From the NCBI GenBank assembly GCA_018662365.1, contig JABJGH010000066.1, positions 1 to 64,000 on the forward strand: a DNA stretch of 64,000 bases, in the 5' to 3' direction. Below the pieces are notes generated by a model. The model ran no database searches. It saw nothing but the letters and a program-made list of their open reading frames with translations, and had not been told where the DNA came from. Numbering within the stretch: position 1 is the stretch's first letter; each line of letters opens with the position of its first letter. Position numbers and translations under genes: made by a program. Below are positions 44,990-54,407 of the stretch, piece after piece. The DNA is from Chloroflexota bacterium. GTDB taxonomy: Bacteria; Chloroflexota; Anaerolineae; Anaerolineales; UBA11579.

Positions 44990-45331
44990 ATGAAAAAATC
45001 ACGGTTATTTAGAACTTGGTTTCGGCAGGATTTTGACGGTGTTGTAGAAGCTGTTCATTATAAAAAAACCGGGCGGATCGACTGGGTAAGAATCTATGAA
45101 CGAAGGGGACCGACCTGGTCTGACCATTTCATTATTGATCGGAAAACTTTGCTGAGTCGATTGAATGAAGGAAAAAAATATTTTTCTGGGAAACGAATAA
45201 TTTATAATGCTAGTGAATTTGAATTGGGGAAAAAAATATGTGTGGATGATAATGGGAAAGGGGAAGTGATCATTACTGAAGACACCCATCAAAACTTGAT
45301 CGACCACCTGGAGGATGTTGAAATTCTGTAA
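44990..45331 (+). CDS. Small protein of unknown function, 113 residues
   Basis: I do not recognise it. It is basic and soluble with an aromatic start (KKSRLFRTWFRQDFDGVVEAVHYKKTGRIDWVRIYERRG) and a mixed alpha/beta look; no signal or membrane segment. There is no good ribosome-binding site close to ATG 44990, yet the frame is open and codon use fits the neighbours. Followed at once by the promoter at 45356. Confidence 0.6.
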   Translation: MKKSRLFRTWFRQDFDGVVEAVHYKKTGRIDWVRIYERRGPTWSDHFIIDRKTLLSRLNEGKKYFSGKRIIYNASEFELGKKICVDDNGKGEVIITEDTHQNLIDHLEDVEIL

Positions 45332-45355
45332 TTTCTTGTGAATTTATGCACAAGG

Positions 45356-45384
45356 TTGACTCATTTTCATTCTGGCGCTATACT
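45356..45384 (+). promoter_or_regulatory. Strong sigma-70-type promoter
   Basis: TTGACT (45356-45361), a 17-bp spacer and TATACT (45379-45384), five of six consensus bases in each box. Transcription would start near 45391, so the RNA begins at or just before AGGAGG 45395-45400. Confidence 0.75.
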
Positions 45385-45410
45385 AGAATTACTCAGGAGG
45401 TAGCCCGATT

Positions 45411-45458
45411 ATGCGAGTGCTAAGAAAATTACCAAATACTTCCTTCACTTATAACTAA
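45411..45458 (+). CDS. 15-residue leader ORF
   Basis: ATG 45411 opens MRVLRKLPNTSFTYN and stops with TAA one base before a terminator hairpin. AGGAGG at 45395-45400 is ten bases upstream. With the promoter before and terminator after, this looks like a leader peptide whose translation could decide termination, upstream of the SWIM-protein gene. It is only 48 bases and could be fortuitous; a small RNA is the alternative. Confidence 0.5.
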   Translation: MRVLRKLPNTSFTYN

Positions 45459-45490
45459 GGACACGCGTGGAATGCGCGTGTCTTTTTATT
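45459..45490 (+). terminator. Terminator/attenuator before the SWIM-protein gene
   Basis: GACACGCG and CGCGTGTC form an 8-bp stem with a short loop, followed by TTTTTATTTTATT. It lies between the leader ORF and the gene at 45516, which has its own AAGGAG but no promoter in the 25-base gap. Confidence 0.8.
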
Positions 45491-45515
45491 TTATTAAAAA
45501 GGAGATTGAAAAAAA

Positions 45516-45758
45516 ATGGATAATGGAATGATCCGTAAATATGAAAAAGCCAAACTTTACGCAGAAGAACGCGAAAGAATATCAATTCAATCAATGGCAG
45601 TAAGTTTTGATGGAAAGAATAATCCCCATACAGTTGAATTTACAAATGATGGATGGAAATGTGATTGTCACTTTTTTGAAACGAGAAACCGCTGTAGTCA
45701 CACGATGGCTTTGGAAATTATCCTTGATCAAATGATTCCAGAGAAAGTAGCTCAGTAA
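45516..45758 (+). CDS. Small SWIM zinc-finger protein
   Basis: 80 residues. The SWIM motif CxCx7-8CxH is seen as CDCHFFETRNRCSHT near residues 52-66, preceded by a beta hairpin (ISIQSMAVSFDGKNNPHTVEFTNDGWKC). SWIM domains bind DNA or proteins; a free-standing one is often in DNA-linked contexts, but no partner is adjacent. AAGGAG precedes ATG 45516. Expression probably depends on reading through the terminator at 45459. Confidence 0.85.
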   Translation: MDNGMIRKYEKAKLYAEERERISIQSMAVSFDGKNNPHTVEFTNDGWKCDCHFFETRNRCSHTMALEIILDQMIPEKVAQ

Positions 45759-45770
45759 ATACAAAAACAT

Positions 45771-45806
45771 AAAAAACCAGAGCTAAATTTAGCTCTGGTT
45801 TTTTTA
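45771..45806. terminator. Bidirectional terminator after the SWIM gene
   Basis: Near-perfect palindrome built on AACCAGAGCTAAA and its complement with A and T runs; serves the SWIM gene and the convergent methyltransferase gene. Confidence 0.9.
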
Positions 45807-45842
45807 ATTTAAAAATCTCTTGAAAAATTTTTCGAATTTTTG

Positions 45843-46544
45843 TTAGATTACTCCTCCCCCACCATATAAGAAATATTTACCACTTTTTAATACATTGACA
45901 TTCCAACCTAAGTTTTTTAAATCTTTTTGTAATTGATCGGGGTCATAAAAAACCTTTACAATCTCAAATTCTGTTCCGTCGTTCAATACCCGGCTGACAA
46001 TGGTATCTTTTTTTCCTCTTAGCTTTTGGTTGAAGGCTGTCGATTCTTGGGTATAAAGAGAATCAATGAAAAAGACCTGCCCATTAGGAGTAAGAGATTC
46101 CTTAACCATTTGCCAAAAGTCATTAAACTTTTCTGGTGGTACGTGAGAAAGCCAGAAACTAAAGAAGATAAGATCATATTTTTTCTGAGCTTGCCATTCA
46201 AAGAGGTTTGCCTGCACAAAATTGACCTTATCCCTGCCAGGTTTGCTTTTATTGATAGTGATCATTTCTGCTGATCCATCTACTGCGGTAAGACTGCTAG
46301 AAATTTTTAGGAGTTCTTCCGTCCATAAACCCGTTCCACAGGCCAATTCCAACACCTCAGTTACAGGGCCTAGGGCAGCTAATTCAGTTCTTACAGAGGC
46401 AACTTCCTTAAGCCATCTGGCATTTACAAGCTCCCCTTTATCATAGCGTTCTTGTCTAAGAAACCATTGGTCGTATTCGCTCGCTCTCCCAGAATAATAT
46501 TCCATCTGCTCTTTGATAAGTTTTTGATGTTTATCGTTGGTCAT
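45843..46544 (-). CDS. Class I SAM-dependent methyltransferase
   Basis: 233 residues. Motif I VLELACGTGLWTEELL, motif II SLTAVDGSAEMITIN, then DLIFFSFWLSHVPPEKFNDFW and PNGQVFFIDSLY as post-motifs. Similar to UbiE/MenG or Tam-type small-molecule methyltransferases, with unknown substrate. AGGAA precedes the start. Confidence 0.88.
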   Translation of the reverse strand: MTNDKHQKLIKEQMEYYSGRASEYDQWFLRQERYDKGELVNARWLKEVASVRTELAALGPVTEVLELACGTGLWTEELLKISSSLTAVDGSAEMITINKSKPGRDKVNFVQANLFEWQAQKKYDLIFFSFWLSHVPPEKFNDFWQMVKESLTPNGQVFFIDSLYTQESTAFNQKLRGKKDTIVSRVLNDGTEFEIVKVFYDPDQLQKDLKNLGWNVNVLKSGKYFLYGGGGVI

Positions 46545-46607
46545 GTGTATTCCTATTAGAAAATTTTGTTTTCTTATTAATAATTATATAGGATTGTCCC
46601 AATAAAT

Positions 46608-46630
46608 CAAAAAATCCCCTGGCGGGGATC
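46608..46630 (-). terminator. Terminator of tRNA-Ser
   Basis: On the minus strand: ATCCCC, loop GCCA, GGGGAT and a T run, directly after the tRNA. Confidence 0.8.
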
Positions 46631-46636
46631 TTTCAG

Positions 46637-46723
46637 CGGAGAGGGAGGGATTCGAACCCTCGGTGACCCAAAGGCCACAACGGTTTTCGAGACCGCCCCA
46701 TTCGTCCGCTCTGGCACCTCTCC
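46637..46723 (-). tRNA. tRNA-Ser (anticodon CGA)
   Basis: Acceptor GGAGAGG/CCTCTCC, anticodon loop CTCGAAA (anticodon at 46687-46689), long variable arm typical of tRNA-Ser, T arm GGTTCGAATCC. Discriminator G; CCA not encoded. Confidence 0.96.
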
Positions 46724-46871
46724 AATGCGAGGAATATTATAACCGTTTTACCTAATGGCTTGAAGTTAATGCATTCATTGAAAAAGGATATATATAACCA
46801 CTCCTGCTTGCTAAATTAAAAATTAATGGACTGCGAAAAATTGCAGCCCATTAAAATAATTTGAATTTTAT

Positions 46872-48278
46872 TTAAACTTCGTAGGTCGTACCACGTGATG
46901 GAAAATGTAATCCATCCATACCATGATTGCGGTTCAATGCCTCTCTGAAACCATTTGCACCACGTTGCTCGCCGTGAACTAAAAAGACTTCCTTTGCAGT
47001 ATCTTTTACGGTCATTGCATATTCTTGGAGCAAATTTTGCCCTGCATGGGCTGAAAAACCTTTCACCCGGGCTACTTTGATTTTTCGCTTATACGGTTTT
47101 CCAAATATTTTAATCTCGTCTAAGCCTTCAACTAACCTGCGCCCTAAAGTATGAGGAGCCTGCCATGAAACGATCAAGACAGTACTTTTTGGATCATGTA
47201 TATTATTTTTTAAATGATGCAAAATACGACCGGCTTCCATCATCCCCGAGGTGGAGATGATGATCATAGGCTCATCCCGTTCATTTAAGGCTTTGGATTC
47301 TTCAACATCTCGAATATAGGTCAAGCTGTCGAAACCAAGTGCTGCACGATGCTTATCATTTGTGATCATATCCAGTGCTTCCTTATCAAAACAATCAGGA
47401 TGCGCTTTAAAAACATCGGTCACATTTACTGCTAGTGGGCTGTCAACAAATACCGGAACAGTTGGGATATCCCCAGAGTCCATAAGGCGATGGATGGAAT
47501 AAACCAATTCTTGGGTTCGGCCGACTGCAAAAGCCGGAATTAGAACCTTGCCACCAGCCTCGATCGTCTTCTTGATCACATCTTTTAATCCCTTATGTGC
47601 TTCATCAGGGGATTTATGTGGTCGATCTCCATAAGTACATTCCATCAAGAGATAATCAATATTTTGATCGTAGGGAATTACTGGATCTCGTAAAATAGGC
47701 AAATTTGATCTACCAATATCTCCTGAGAACCATAAGCGGGTTTTCTTTCCCTTTTCATCAATGTCTAATCGAATCGCTGCTGAGCCTAAGATATGGCCCG
47801 CTTCAAAATATTTGGCAATTACACCGGGGGCTACTTCAAATTCTTCATCATAAGATTTTTTATTAAACAATTGAATTGCTTTTTCAGCATCATTTTGGGT
47901 GTAAAGAGGTTCGACTGGTTCTTTCCCCTTTCTCAATCTCCATTTATTTACAAATCTTGCATCGGATTCCTGAATATGTCCCGAATCTCTTAGCATATAA
48001 TCTGCTAAATGTGCCGTTGCGGATTGAGCATAAATCGGTCCATCGAAACCATGTTTTACTAAATTTGGTAAATTTCCCGAATGATCAATATGGGCGTGAG
48101 AAAGCACGACTGCATCAATTTCTTCAGGAGGAAATTTAAATTCCGTATTTATTCGATAGGTGTCTTTTCGTCGACCCTGGAATAAACCACAATCAAGAAG
48201 AATTTTCTTTCCATTCACCTCTATATAATGAGCGGACCCGGTAACTGTTTGGGCAGCTCCCCAAAAATGTATCTTCAT
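46872..48278 (-). CDS. Metallo-beta-lactamase/beta-CASP ribonuclease (CPSF-like)
   Basis: 468 residues. Zinc ligands in LSHAHIDHSG (about 62-68), the later His in FEAGHILGSA, the Asp in WFSGDIGRS; the beta-CASP insertion spans ~180-390 with FVDSPLAVNVTDV, and motifs IISTSGMMEAGRILHHL and VKGFSAHAG close the fold. Relatives are archaeal and bacterial CPSF-like endo/exoribonucleases acting in RNA processing and decay. AGGAG precedes the start. An RNase D-like gene lies next to it on the same strand. Confidence 0.93.
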   Translation of the reverse strand: MKIHFWGAAQTVTGSAHYIEVNGKKILLDCGLFQGRRKDTYRINTEFKFPPEEIDAVVLSHAHIDHSGNLPNLVKHGFDGPIYAQSATAHLADYMLRDSGHIQESDARFVNKWRLRKGKEPVEPLYTQNDAEKAIQLFNKKSYDEEFEVAPGVIAKYFEAGHILGSAAIRLDIDEKGKKTRLWFSGDIGRSNLPILRDPVIPYDQNIDYLLMECTYGDRPHKSPDEAHKGLKDVIKKTIEAGGKVLIPAFAVGRTQELVYSIHRLMDSGDIPTVPVFVDSPLAVNVTDVFKAHPDCFDKEALDMITNDKHRAALGFDSLTYIRDVEESKALNERDEPMIIISTSGMMEAGRILHHLKNNIHDPKSTVLIVSWQAPHTLGRRLVEGLDEIKIFGKPYKRKIKVARVKGFSAHAGQNLLQEYAMTVKDTAKEVFLVHGEQRGANGFREALNRNHGMDGLHFPSRGTTYEV

Positions 48279-48323
48279 TTATACTCCTGCTAAACTGACT
48301 GAATTTTAATATTAAGATTGAGC

Positions 48324-49463
48324 TTACGTACTTAATTTTTTAAAAATTTCCCCGGAATACTGTTCAAAACGCCAAGGCAATTCTTGCATTAATTCCTGCA
48401 ATTCTTCCATATTGTTTGGCGGGTTTAATGAAATTTCAAGCATAATATTCTTAGGTAATATCACATCGGATTCAACATCAATTTTCTTTGCTCTATTTTT
48501 TCGCCAATTTCGTAAAATTTCATAGCGGTCGGCCTGATCCTCGCTCATACGGGGGCGACGTGGAGGGTAAAGTGGTGGGTCTTCCAATCCCGTTCGAAAA
48601 GCATTGAATAGCCCTTTTGCATGCCATCTCATTAATTTGGGCGTCATTCCTTGGATCATACTGAGATCTTCTTTTCTATTTGGGAAGGAACCAGCAATTG
48701 CTAATAATGTTTTGTCGCCAATCACTTTAAACAGGGGACGATCTAATTGCTCCGCTTTATTTTGTCGATATTCCGCTAAGCGTTGTAAAACGGCACATTC
48801 TTCAGGGTTAAGATCTTTTACGCCATTAATTCGCCATATGTTGACGCCAATAGGTTCTGGAGCTGAGCCATTCAAATTACATAATCTTAAGAAATCTTCA
48901 TCGGCAATTGGCAATCGATCTTTATTAATCAATTGGTCGAGCAATTTTTTTCGGAGTTCTAAGAGGTAGTGAGTGTCTAGACGAGCATAGGATTGCATAT
49001 CTTTCGATATAGGGCGTTTACCCCAATCTGCTCGTTGAAATTTCTTTTCAATTGCGATCCCGAATTCCTCCAAAACCAAACTTCCGTAGCCAACTTTCTT
49101 TCGACCGACGATGCGAGCAGCCAACATCGTATCGAAAATATTAGAAAAAGCAAATGAAAAATCTCGTCGCATGGTCAAGATATCATATTCCGCAGCGTGG
49201 AAGATCTTAATAATCTCAGGATTTGAGAATATTTTATTTAGGGGGGATAAATCTTCAATTTCAAGAGGGTCAACGAGAAAATCTTCGCCAGGAAATGAAA
49301 ATTGGATCAAACAAACCCTTTCTCGATAGGCGAATAAACTATTCGATTCGGTATCGACACCAATAATGGGTTGTTGATCTAGTTTGAGTACCAAAGCGGA
49401 AAGTTGCTCAGCGGTTTTGATATAGGTTGGGTCGGGTAATTTTTCCATAATAATAGAAGTCAT
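48324..49463 (-). CDS. rnd: RNase D-like 3'-5' exonuclease with HRDC domain
   Basis: 379 residues. DEDDy motifs: IGVDTES (Asp and Glu of Exo I), HAAEYDILTMRR (Exo II) and SYARLDTHYLLELRKKL (Exo III Tyr/Asp). An HRDC domain follows (LQRLAEYRQNKAEQLDRPLFKVIGDKTLLAIA...). RNase D trims tRNA 3' ends. The first ATG lies inside a TATAAT-like sequence on the minus strand, so an ATG five codons later (49448) may be the true start. Confidence 0.9.
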   Translation of the reverse strand: MTSIIMEKLPDPTYIKTAEQLSALVLKLDQQPIIGVDTESNSLFAYRERVCLIQFSFPGEDFLVDPLEIEDLSPLNKIFSNPEIIKIFHAAEYDILTMRRDFSFAFSNIFDTMLAARIVGRKKVGYGSLVLEEFGIAIEKKFQRADWGKRPISKDMQSYARLDTHYLLELRKKLLDQLINKDRLPIADEDFLRLCNLNGSAPEPIGVNIWRINGVKDLNPEECAVLQRLAEYRQNKAEQLDRPLFKVIGDKTLLAIAGSFPNRKEDLSMIQGMTPKLMRWHAKGLFNAFRTGLEDPPLYPPRRPRMSEDQADRYEILRNWRKNRAKKIDVESDVILPKNIMLEISLNPPNNMEELQELMQELPWRFEQYSGEIFKKLST

Positions 49464-49538
49464 TATAGTACAGCTTAATAATTTATTCGAAAAATTATTT
49501 CCAAATTGCGCAACTTATATTTTTGTTGGAAACAAAAA

Positions 49539-49567
49539 GGAGAAATCTATTGATAATAGATTTCTCC
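49539..49567 (-). terminator. Terminator of the feo operon
   Basis: Perfect 13-bp stem (49539-49551 with 49555-49567), loop GAT; on the minus strand followed by TTTTTGTTT. Confidence 0.9.
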
Positions 49568-49594
49568 TTTTTTATTTGTTGATATTTCAAGGAA

Positions 49595-51031
49595 TTACAG
49601 TAACTCTACAAGTCTCCATATTTGAGCTACAAAAAACGTGATGACAAAACCCATGATCAGGGGCAAAAAGCTCGAGATCAAAGTCCATTTCATACTACCT
49701 GTTTCTTTGTAGATCGTGTAGATCGTTGTGCTACAGGGATTATGGATCAAACTAAAGAGCATAAGATTGACTGCGGTGAGAAGCGTCCAACCGCCCGCCG
49801 TAAAAATATTGAGAGTGGCTGATAGGGAATCCAGTTCAAACATGACTCCGGCCCCCCCACCCACGCCAGATATGCCGGATCCTAATACCGTCAACATCAA
49901 AATAGTAGGAATGACGATTTCGTTGGCGGGAATTGCCACAATATAAGCTAACAAAATTACACCATTAAGTCCTAAGACCAAACCGACCGGGTTCAACCAG
50001 TTCATCACCCATTCTGCAATACTTAAGCCAGAGATCTGAATATTTGAAGTGATCCAGATAAATGCGCCAGCGGGTAAGGCAAATACGATCGCTCGCCAAA
50101 GTACATATATCGTTCGGTCGATGATCGAAGTATAAATTGTCTGCCATACTCGGGGAGGCCGATAAGGAGGGAGTTCCAAACTAAATGTGGAAACCTCGCC
50201 GCGCAATACTGTTTTAGATAAAGCCCAACTCACTGCAAAGGTAAAGAGCACTCCTAAGACTGCAATCGCCACTACGCTCAAAGCGGACACGAGACCTGCA
50301 ATTTGAGCGGGGACTAAGGCCCCAATAAAGACAGTTGCAATTAAGATCTGGGTTGGCCAACGTCCATTACAAAGCGAAAAGTTATTGGTAATAATAGCAA
50401 TTAATCTTTCCCGGGGGCTATCAATGATGCGGGTGGCGACCACCCCTGCTGCATTACAACCAAAGCCCATCATCATGCTCAGGGATTGTTTGCCATGGGC
50501 GCCAGCTTTTCTGAATACATTGTCGAGGTTAAATGCGACTCTCGGTAAATAACCAAAATCTTCAAGCAAGGTGAACAGAGGGAAAAAGATCATCATCGGT
50601 GGAAGCATCACGCTGATCACCCAGGCGGTGGCCATATACATACCGTCAAGAAGGAGACCATCGATCCACCATGGAATGCTCATCGCAGCGAAAACACCTT
50701 TTAGCCAAGGATAGAGGTTGTCCAGTAAAAGAGTTGCCAGCATTTGCGATGGGACATTTGCCCCAGAGATGGTCAGCCAAAATACTATCGTGAATAGCAA
50801 GATCATCAAGGGGAACCCAAAGATTCGGCTGGTTACGATCTTGTCAATGGTTCGGTCGAGATCAAAGCGAGGTTTAGAATCTGGTCGAATTACGGCACGA
50901 TCGGCGATTCGAGTTGCATCCGTGTAGATCGCTTCCACTAAGCTTTGATGGAACTCGCCGCCCACTTGCTCTCGGAGATTCTGTGCTGTGGCAAGAATAT
51001 CATTTGGAGAAATTTTGCTTTCTTTACTCAA
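49595..51031 (-). CDS. feoB: FeoB permease part (split FeoB, C-terminal)
   Basis: 478 residues. Membrane domain of the ferrous iron transporter: two Gate-type regions ([52 protein letters not shown] with [24 protein letters not shown]). It starts with TTG 51031, overlapping the stop of the GTPase gene (TTGA), and has its own GGAGG seven bases upstream, so the split is used, not a frameshift. The first ~80 residues hold the linker that normally joins the G domain to the permease. Confidence 0.92.
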   Translation of the reverse strand: MSKESKISPNDILATAQNLREQVGGEFHQSLVEAIYTDATRIADRAVIRPDSKPRFDLDRTIDKIVTSRIFGFPLMILLFTIVFWLTISGANVPSQMLATLLLDNLYPWLKGVFAAMSIPWWIDGLLLDGMYMATAWVISVMLPPMMIFFPLFTLLEDFGYLPRVAFNLDNVFRKAGAHGKQSLSMMMGFGCNAAGVVATRIIDSPRERLIAIITNNFSLCNGRWPTQILIATVFIGALVPAQIAGLVSALSVVAIAVLGVLFTFAVSWALSKTVLRGEVSTFSLELPPYRPPRVWQTIYTSIIDRTIYVLWRAIVFALPAGAFIWITSNIQISGLSIAEWVMNWLNPVGLVLGLNGVILLAYIVAIPANEIVIPTILMLTVLGSGISGVGGGAGVMFELDSLSATLNIFTAGGWTLLTAVNLMLFSLIHNPCSTTIYTIYKETGSMKWTLISSFLPLIMGFVITFFVAQIWRLVELL

Positions 51032-51873
51032 TTGGTTACCTCCAAAAACTCGATACGTTTATCTTCTTCTACACCAGCTTGAACAAGGCCATTAATCTCG
51101 CCATTTTGAACTGCAGAAATGATTTCCTGATCGCCATCTAATAAGCGTAAGGCAACCCAGCGGGGGTTTGGAAGATCGGGGTAAATGCTGGTGATTTGTT
51201 TGACTAATTCGTTTACTGCGAATTTAATTTCAGTTGGTTCACTCTCTATTTGATAAGGTTTATTTTTGATCTGTTCGGTTGCCACCTCATGCACTGCGGC
51301 CAATAAATCTTCCATTCCGATACCAAAGCGAGCAGAAGTGGGAACCACTGGCACACCAAGGTCACGGGATAATCGTCGATCATCGACGGTTAAACCATGT
51401 CTTTCAGCCTCATCGATCAGGTTCAAACATACGACCACTCGATCGGTTATTTCTAAAATTTGTAATACCAAATTGAGGTTTCTTTCTAAGCGACTTGCAT
51501 CGACAACTACAATCGTCACATCGGGCTGACCAAAAAGGATGAAGTTTCGAGCCACCTCTTCATCTAAGCTGGTGGCTAATAGGGAATAAGTTCCGGGAAG
51601 GTCTACGATCTTATAATTTTTCTCTGCGTATTCATATGCGCCTTCTGCGCGGGTGACTGTTTTTCCAGGCCAATTGCCAGTATGCTGTTTTAGGCCGGTC
51701 AATGCATTAAATACGGTGCTTTTTCCAACATTGGGATTGCCTGCCAGGGCAACGACATAATCAGTATTTTCTAGATTTAGACCTAATTTTTTAAGATTAG
51801 CCGCATTATGAACCGGACAAGTGGCACAATTTTCATTTGTCACGGGGAGAGTTTCTATTGATTTTTCTGTCAT
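51028..51873 (-). CDS. feoB: FeoB GTPase part (split FeoB, N-terminal)
   Basis: 281 residues. G1 [17 protein letters not shown]2 region [13 protein letters not shown]3 DLPGTYSL, G4 NLIDEAE, then the helical GDI-like domain to ~250. The N-terminus has [16 protein letters not shown], a short Cys-containing lead. It overlaps the upstream gene by ATGA. It would control the separate permease encoded next. Confidence 0.93.
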   Translation of the reverse strand: MTEKSIETLPVTNENCATCPVHNAANLKKLGLNLENTDYVVALAGNPNVGKSTVFNALTGLKQHTGNWPGKTVTRAEGAYEYAEKNYKIVDLPGTYSLLATSLDEEVARNFILFGQPDVTIVVVDASRLERNLNLVLQILEITDRVVVCLNLIDEAERHGLTVDDRRLSRDLGVPVVPTSARFGIGMEDLLAAVHEVATEQIKNKPYQIESEPTEIKFAVNELVKQITSIYPDLPNPRWVALRLLDGDQEIISAVQNGEINGLVQAGVEEDKRIEFLEVTN

Positions 51874-52904
51874 GAAGCTTGCTCCATTATTAAGGGTTTA
51901 ATTCGAATCCAATCTGCTTGGTCATTGCGTAAAGCGATCAGGGAATCTCGAATACGATAGGCTGTGGGTTGACCCCCGGGGCTAATAAATTCTGCGGCAA
52001 CAACCGTCCCAGGTAAAATCCCGAGATCTAATAGTCGCCGTCTTTCTGCTCCCCGACATCGTGGGGAAAGGGAAACGACTTCCCCCTCCTCTCCAATCTT
52101 TAATAAGGCAAGAGATTCGCCTTGAATTATCTCGACCGGGACTTCTTTTACCTCAGATACAATAATGTTGGTCGCCACTACCGGGGCTAGGACATGTTCT
52201 TCCCCTCCGATCAAAAATCTCACTCGGGTTGGGCTTGATTCTAAGACACGCACCACCATCCCAGGGACGATCACCTCTGCACGAATTTGTGCGGCAACTG
52301 CTTCTGGTTCATCAGGAATGTGAATAATTCGACCATTTTGATTTATTGGGAACATCGTTAGGGACTGACCTTCTCGCAAGCGCACCTTTCCATCTGAAGA
52401 AGGAATAGGGTCCCCATGAGGATCATGGCTTGGGTTTCCTAAAGTTCTCGCGAGAGATTCAATTTCTTGTAAGGTTAGGGAATGCTCTAGTTTTTCCGCC
52501 CTTTGATGCCATTCTTCTTCGGAGAAACCTGTTTTTTCTGCTAAAAATCTTTCCAGCAGTCGATGTGCCCGAAGGACTTGGAGAGCGACAGTTTCCCCAG
52601 CCTGAGTCAAATGCCATTTTCCATTGACCACGGAAATCAATTCTTGGACTTCTAAGGATGAAAGAATGATGGCTGCTTGATCTGCGGAGACCTCAAGAGC
52701 CCCGGCGATACTTTGGATACTTGGATATTTGTTTTGCAAGGCAAGCTTTTGGATGTGTTTTAGGGCATCTTCATGGAAAACTCGTTCTGACATTTTTCGA
52801 AAAGATTTATAACGTGGAAAGACACCACGCTCAGGCCAAAAGAGAAATGCAGTTAGACCAAGAAACAATATCCCTATACTTAATAAGATTACTGGATCGT
52901 TCAT
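51870..52904 (-). CDS. Membrane-anchored DtxR-type regulator fused to FeoA domains
   Basis: 344 residues. A hydrophobic helix ([19 protein letters not shown], residues ~5-23) leads into a DtxR/MntR winged helix and dimer domain (~40-160: [32 protein letters not shown]...[30 protein letters not shown] with the metal-site E and H). Two SH3-like FeoA domains follow: [15 protein letters not shown]...  and [37 protein letters not shown]. It is first in the operon with split FeoB. The combination of membrane anchor, DNA-binding part and FeoA is the odd point. Confidence 0.88.
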   Translation of the reverse strand: MNDPVILLSIGILFLGLTAFLFWPERGVFPRYKSFRKMSERVFHEDALKHIQKLALQNKYPSIQSIAGALEVSADQAAIILSSLEVQELISVVNGKWHLTQAGETVALQVLRAHRLLERFLAEKTGFSEEEWHQRAEKLEHSLTLQEIESLARTLGNPSHDPHGDPIPSSDGKVRLREGQSLTMFPINQNGRIIHIPDEPEAVAAQIRAEVIVPGMVVRVLESSPTRVRFLIGGEEHVLAPVVATNIIVSEVKEVPVEIIQGESLALLKIGEEGEVVSLSPRCRGAERRRLLDLGILPGTVVAAEFISPGGQPTAYRIRDSLIALRNDQADWIRIKPLIMEQAS

Positions 52905-52962
52905 AAAATCATACCTCCAGGAAAAAGGTTTTGTGACAATAATTACTAATGATTAATTTTTT

Positions 52963-52980
52963 ATTTAGTCTTGCCTAAAT
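52963..52980. promoter_or_regulatory. DtxR-type operator of the feo operon
   Basis: ATTTAG-N6-CTAAAT, perfect arms; the core TTTAGTCTTGCCTAAA differs by one base from the TTTAGGCTTGCCTAAA type known for DtxR-family metalloregulators. It is 59 bp before the start of the DtxR-FeoA gene and likely mediates iron-dependent autorepression. Confidence 0.7.
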
Positions 52981-53079
52981 GTCAATTATTCTATCATATT
53001 GAAAGATTAATTGCAATAATACATTGAGGGAATAAAACTCTCTGATAAAATACAACTATCTTGGGAAAAAGGATTAATT

Positions 53080-53604
53080 ATGACTACAGCAGATGAAATT
53101 ATTCAATTCTTGAATCTTGAAACCCTGCCTGAAGAAGGTGGTTGGTTTAAAAGAAATTATCTTGCTTCAGAAGAAATCCCCCAATCGGGACTCCCCTCTC
53201 GATATAAAAGTGATAAGGAATTTAGCAGCGCGATCTATTATTTATTGACCGATGAGTATGATTGTTTTTCTGCGCTGCATAAACTTTTGACCGATGAAGT
53301 CTTTCATTTCTACTTGGGTGACCCAATAAAAATGCTGCTTTTACATCCGAATGGTGAAAGTGAAACTATAATCCTCGGGCAGGATCTATTTGAGGGGCAA
53401 AAGATTCAATTTGTTGTGCCACGCGGAGTATGGCAGGGATCTTATTTACTTCCGGGGGGGAAATATGGGTTGATGGGTACTACCATGGCTCCCGCTTATC
53501 ATCAGGATGATTTCCTCTTAGGTGACCAAGATTCACTTCTTAAGGAATATCCGCATGAAAAAAAACTGATTCAACAATTAACTAGAACTTATCCCCCCAA
53601 ATAA
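53080..53604 (+). CDS. Cupin-fold protein of the DUF985 type
   Basis: 174 residues. The N-terminal LPEEGGWFKRNYLA and the sequence SSAIYYLLTDEYDCFSALHKLLTDEVFHFYLGDPIKMLLLHPNG...VPRGVWQGSYLLPGGKYGLMGTTMAPAYHQDDF fit the DUF985 (cupin_5) family of single-domain cupins. AAGGA precedes ATG 53080. Function unknown; it overlaps or abuts the SDR gene, so they may act on the same substrate. Confidence 0.88.
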   Translation: MTTADEIIQFLNLETLPEEGGWFKRNYLASEEIPQSGLPSRYKSDKEFSSAIYYLLTDEYDCFSALHKLLTDEVFHFYLGDPIKMLLLHPNGESETIILGQDLFEGQKIQFVVPRGVWQGSYLLPGGKYGLMGTTMAPAYHQDDFLLGDQDSLLKEYPHEKKLIQQLTRTYPPK

Positions 53605-53621
53605 TGAGCATGGAGAAAGAA

Positions 53622-54407
53622 ATGAGAATCCCACCAATTAAAGATCTGCTTAATTACACAGACCAAGTTGTTTTAGTCACTGGGGGTGGTAGCGGCTTGG
53701 GCAGCGGGATCGTGAGGCGTTTTGCGGAGGCAGGCGCTAAAGTTGTTGTGAATTTTCATTCCAGTGAAGAAAAAGCTAGCGCATTAGAAAGGGAGATCAA
53801 TTCTATGGGAGGTGAGGCACTTGGGGTTCAAGCTGATGTGAGTAAAAAAACGGATGTCGAAAACCTGTTTAAAAAGGTTGTGGATATTTTTGGACAGATT
53901 AACGTATTGGTAAATAATGCTGGCATTTACCCATTAAATAAGATTATTGATATGGATGAAGCTGAGTGGGATGCTGTGATCAATGCAAATTTAAGAAGTG
54001 CTTTTCTCTGTACCCAAGCCGCAGCAAAAATAATGATCGAACAAAAAACCGGGGGAGCGATTATAAATATTTCATCTATTGAAGGAAAAAATCCTGCCCC
54101 GATGCACAGCCACTATAATGCGGCCAAAGGCGGCATAAACATGTTGACAACATCTTCGGCAAATGAATTGGGGAAATATGGGATACGGGTAAACGCTGTA
54201 TCACCAGGATTAATTGGAAGAGAAGGATTAAAGAATGATTGGCCTGATGGAGTTTCTCGTTATTTGGCTGCCGCACCTCTTGGGCGACTTGGTGAGCCAG
54301 CCGACGTAGCGGATGCCTGCCTTTTCTTAGCCTCTCCTGGGGCAAGGTGGATCACGGGGGCGAATTTAAAAGTGGATGGCGGCGTGATGACAAATCAGAT
54401 TTTTTGA
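53622..54407 (+). CDS. Short-chain dehydrogenase/reductase
   Basis: 261 residues. Cofactor motif VTGGGSGLGSGIVRR, NNAGIYP, the active-site Ser in NISSIEG and Tyr-x-x-x-Lys in HYNAAKGG, plus the end GANLKVDGGVM of classical SDRs. I chose ATG 53622 because GGAG at 53612-53615 is six bases upstream; the ATG at 53604 overlaps the cupin stop codon. Substrate unknown. Confidence 0.93.
   Translation: MRIPPIKDLLNYTDQVVLVTGGGSGLGSGIVRRFAEAGAKVVVNFHSSEEKASALEREINSMGGEALGVQADVSKKTDVENLFKKVVDIFGQINVLVNNAGIYPLNKIIDMDEAEWDAVINANLRSAFLCTQAAAKIMIEQKTGGAIINISSIEGKNPAPMHSHYNAAKGGINMLTTSSANELGKYGIRVNAVSPGLIGREGLKNDWPDGVSRYLAAAPLGRLGEPADVADACLFLASPGARWITGANLKVDGGVMTNQIF

Noticed and set aside
51028-51031. FeoB break as a sequencing frameshift
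   Set aside because: The second ORF has its own GGAGG and start codon in an exact four-base overlap, and the break falls at the linker between domains.
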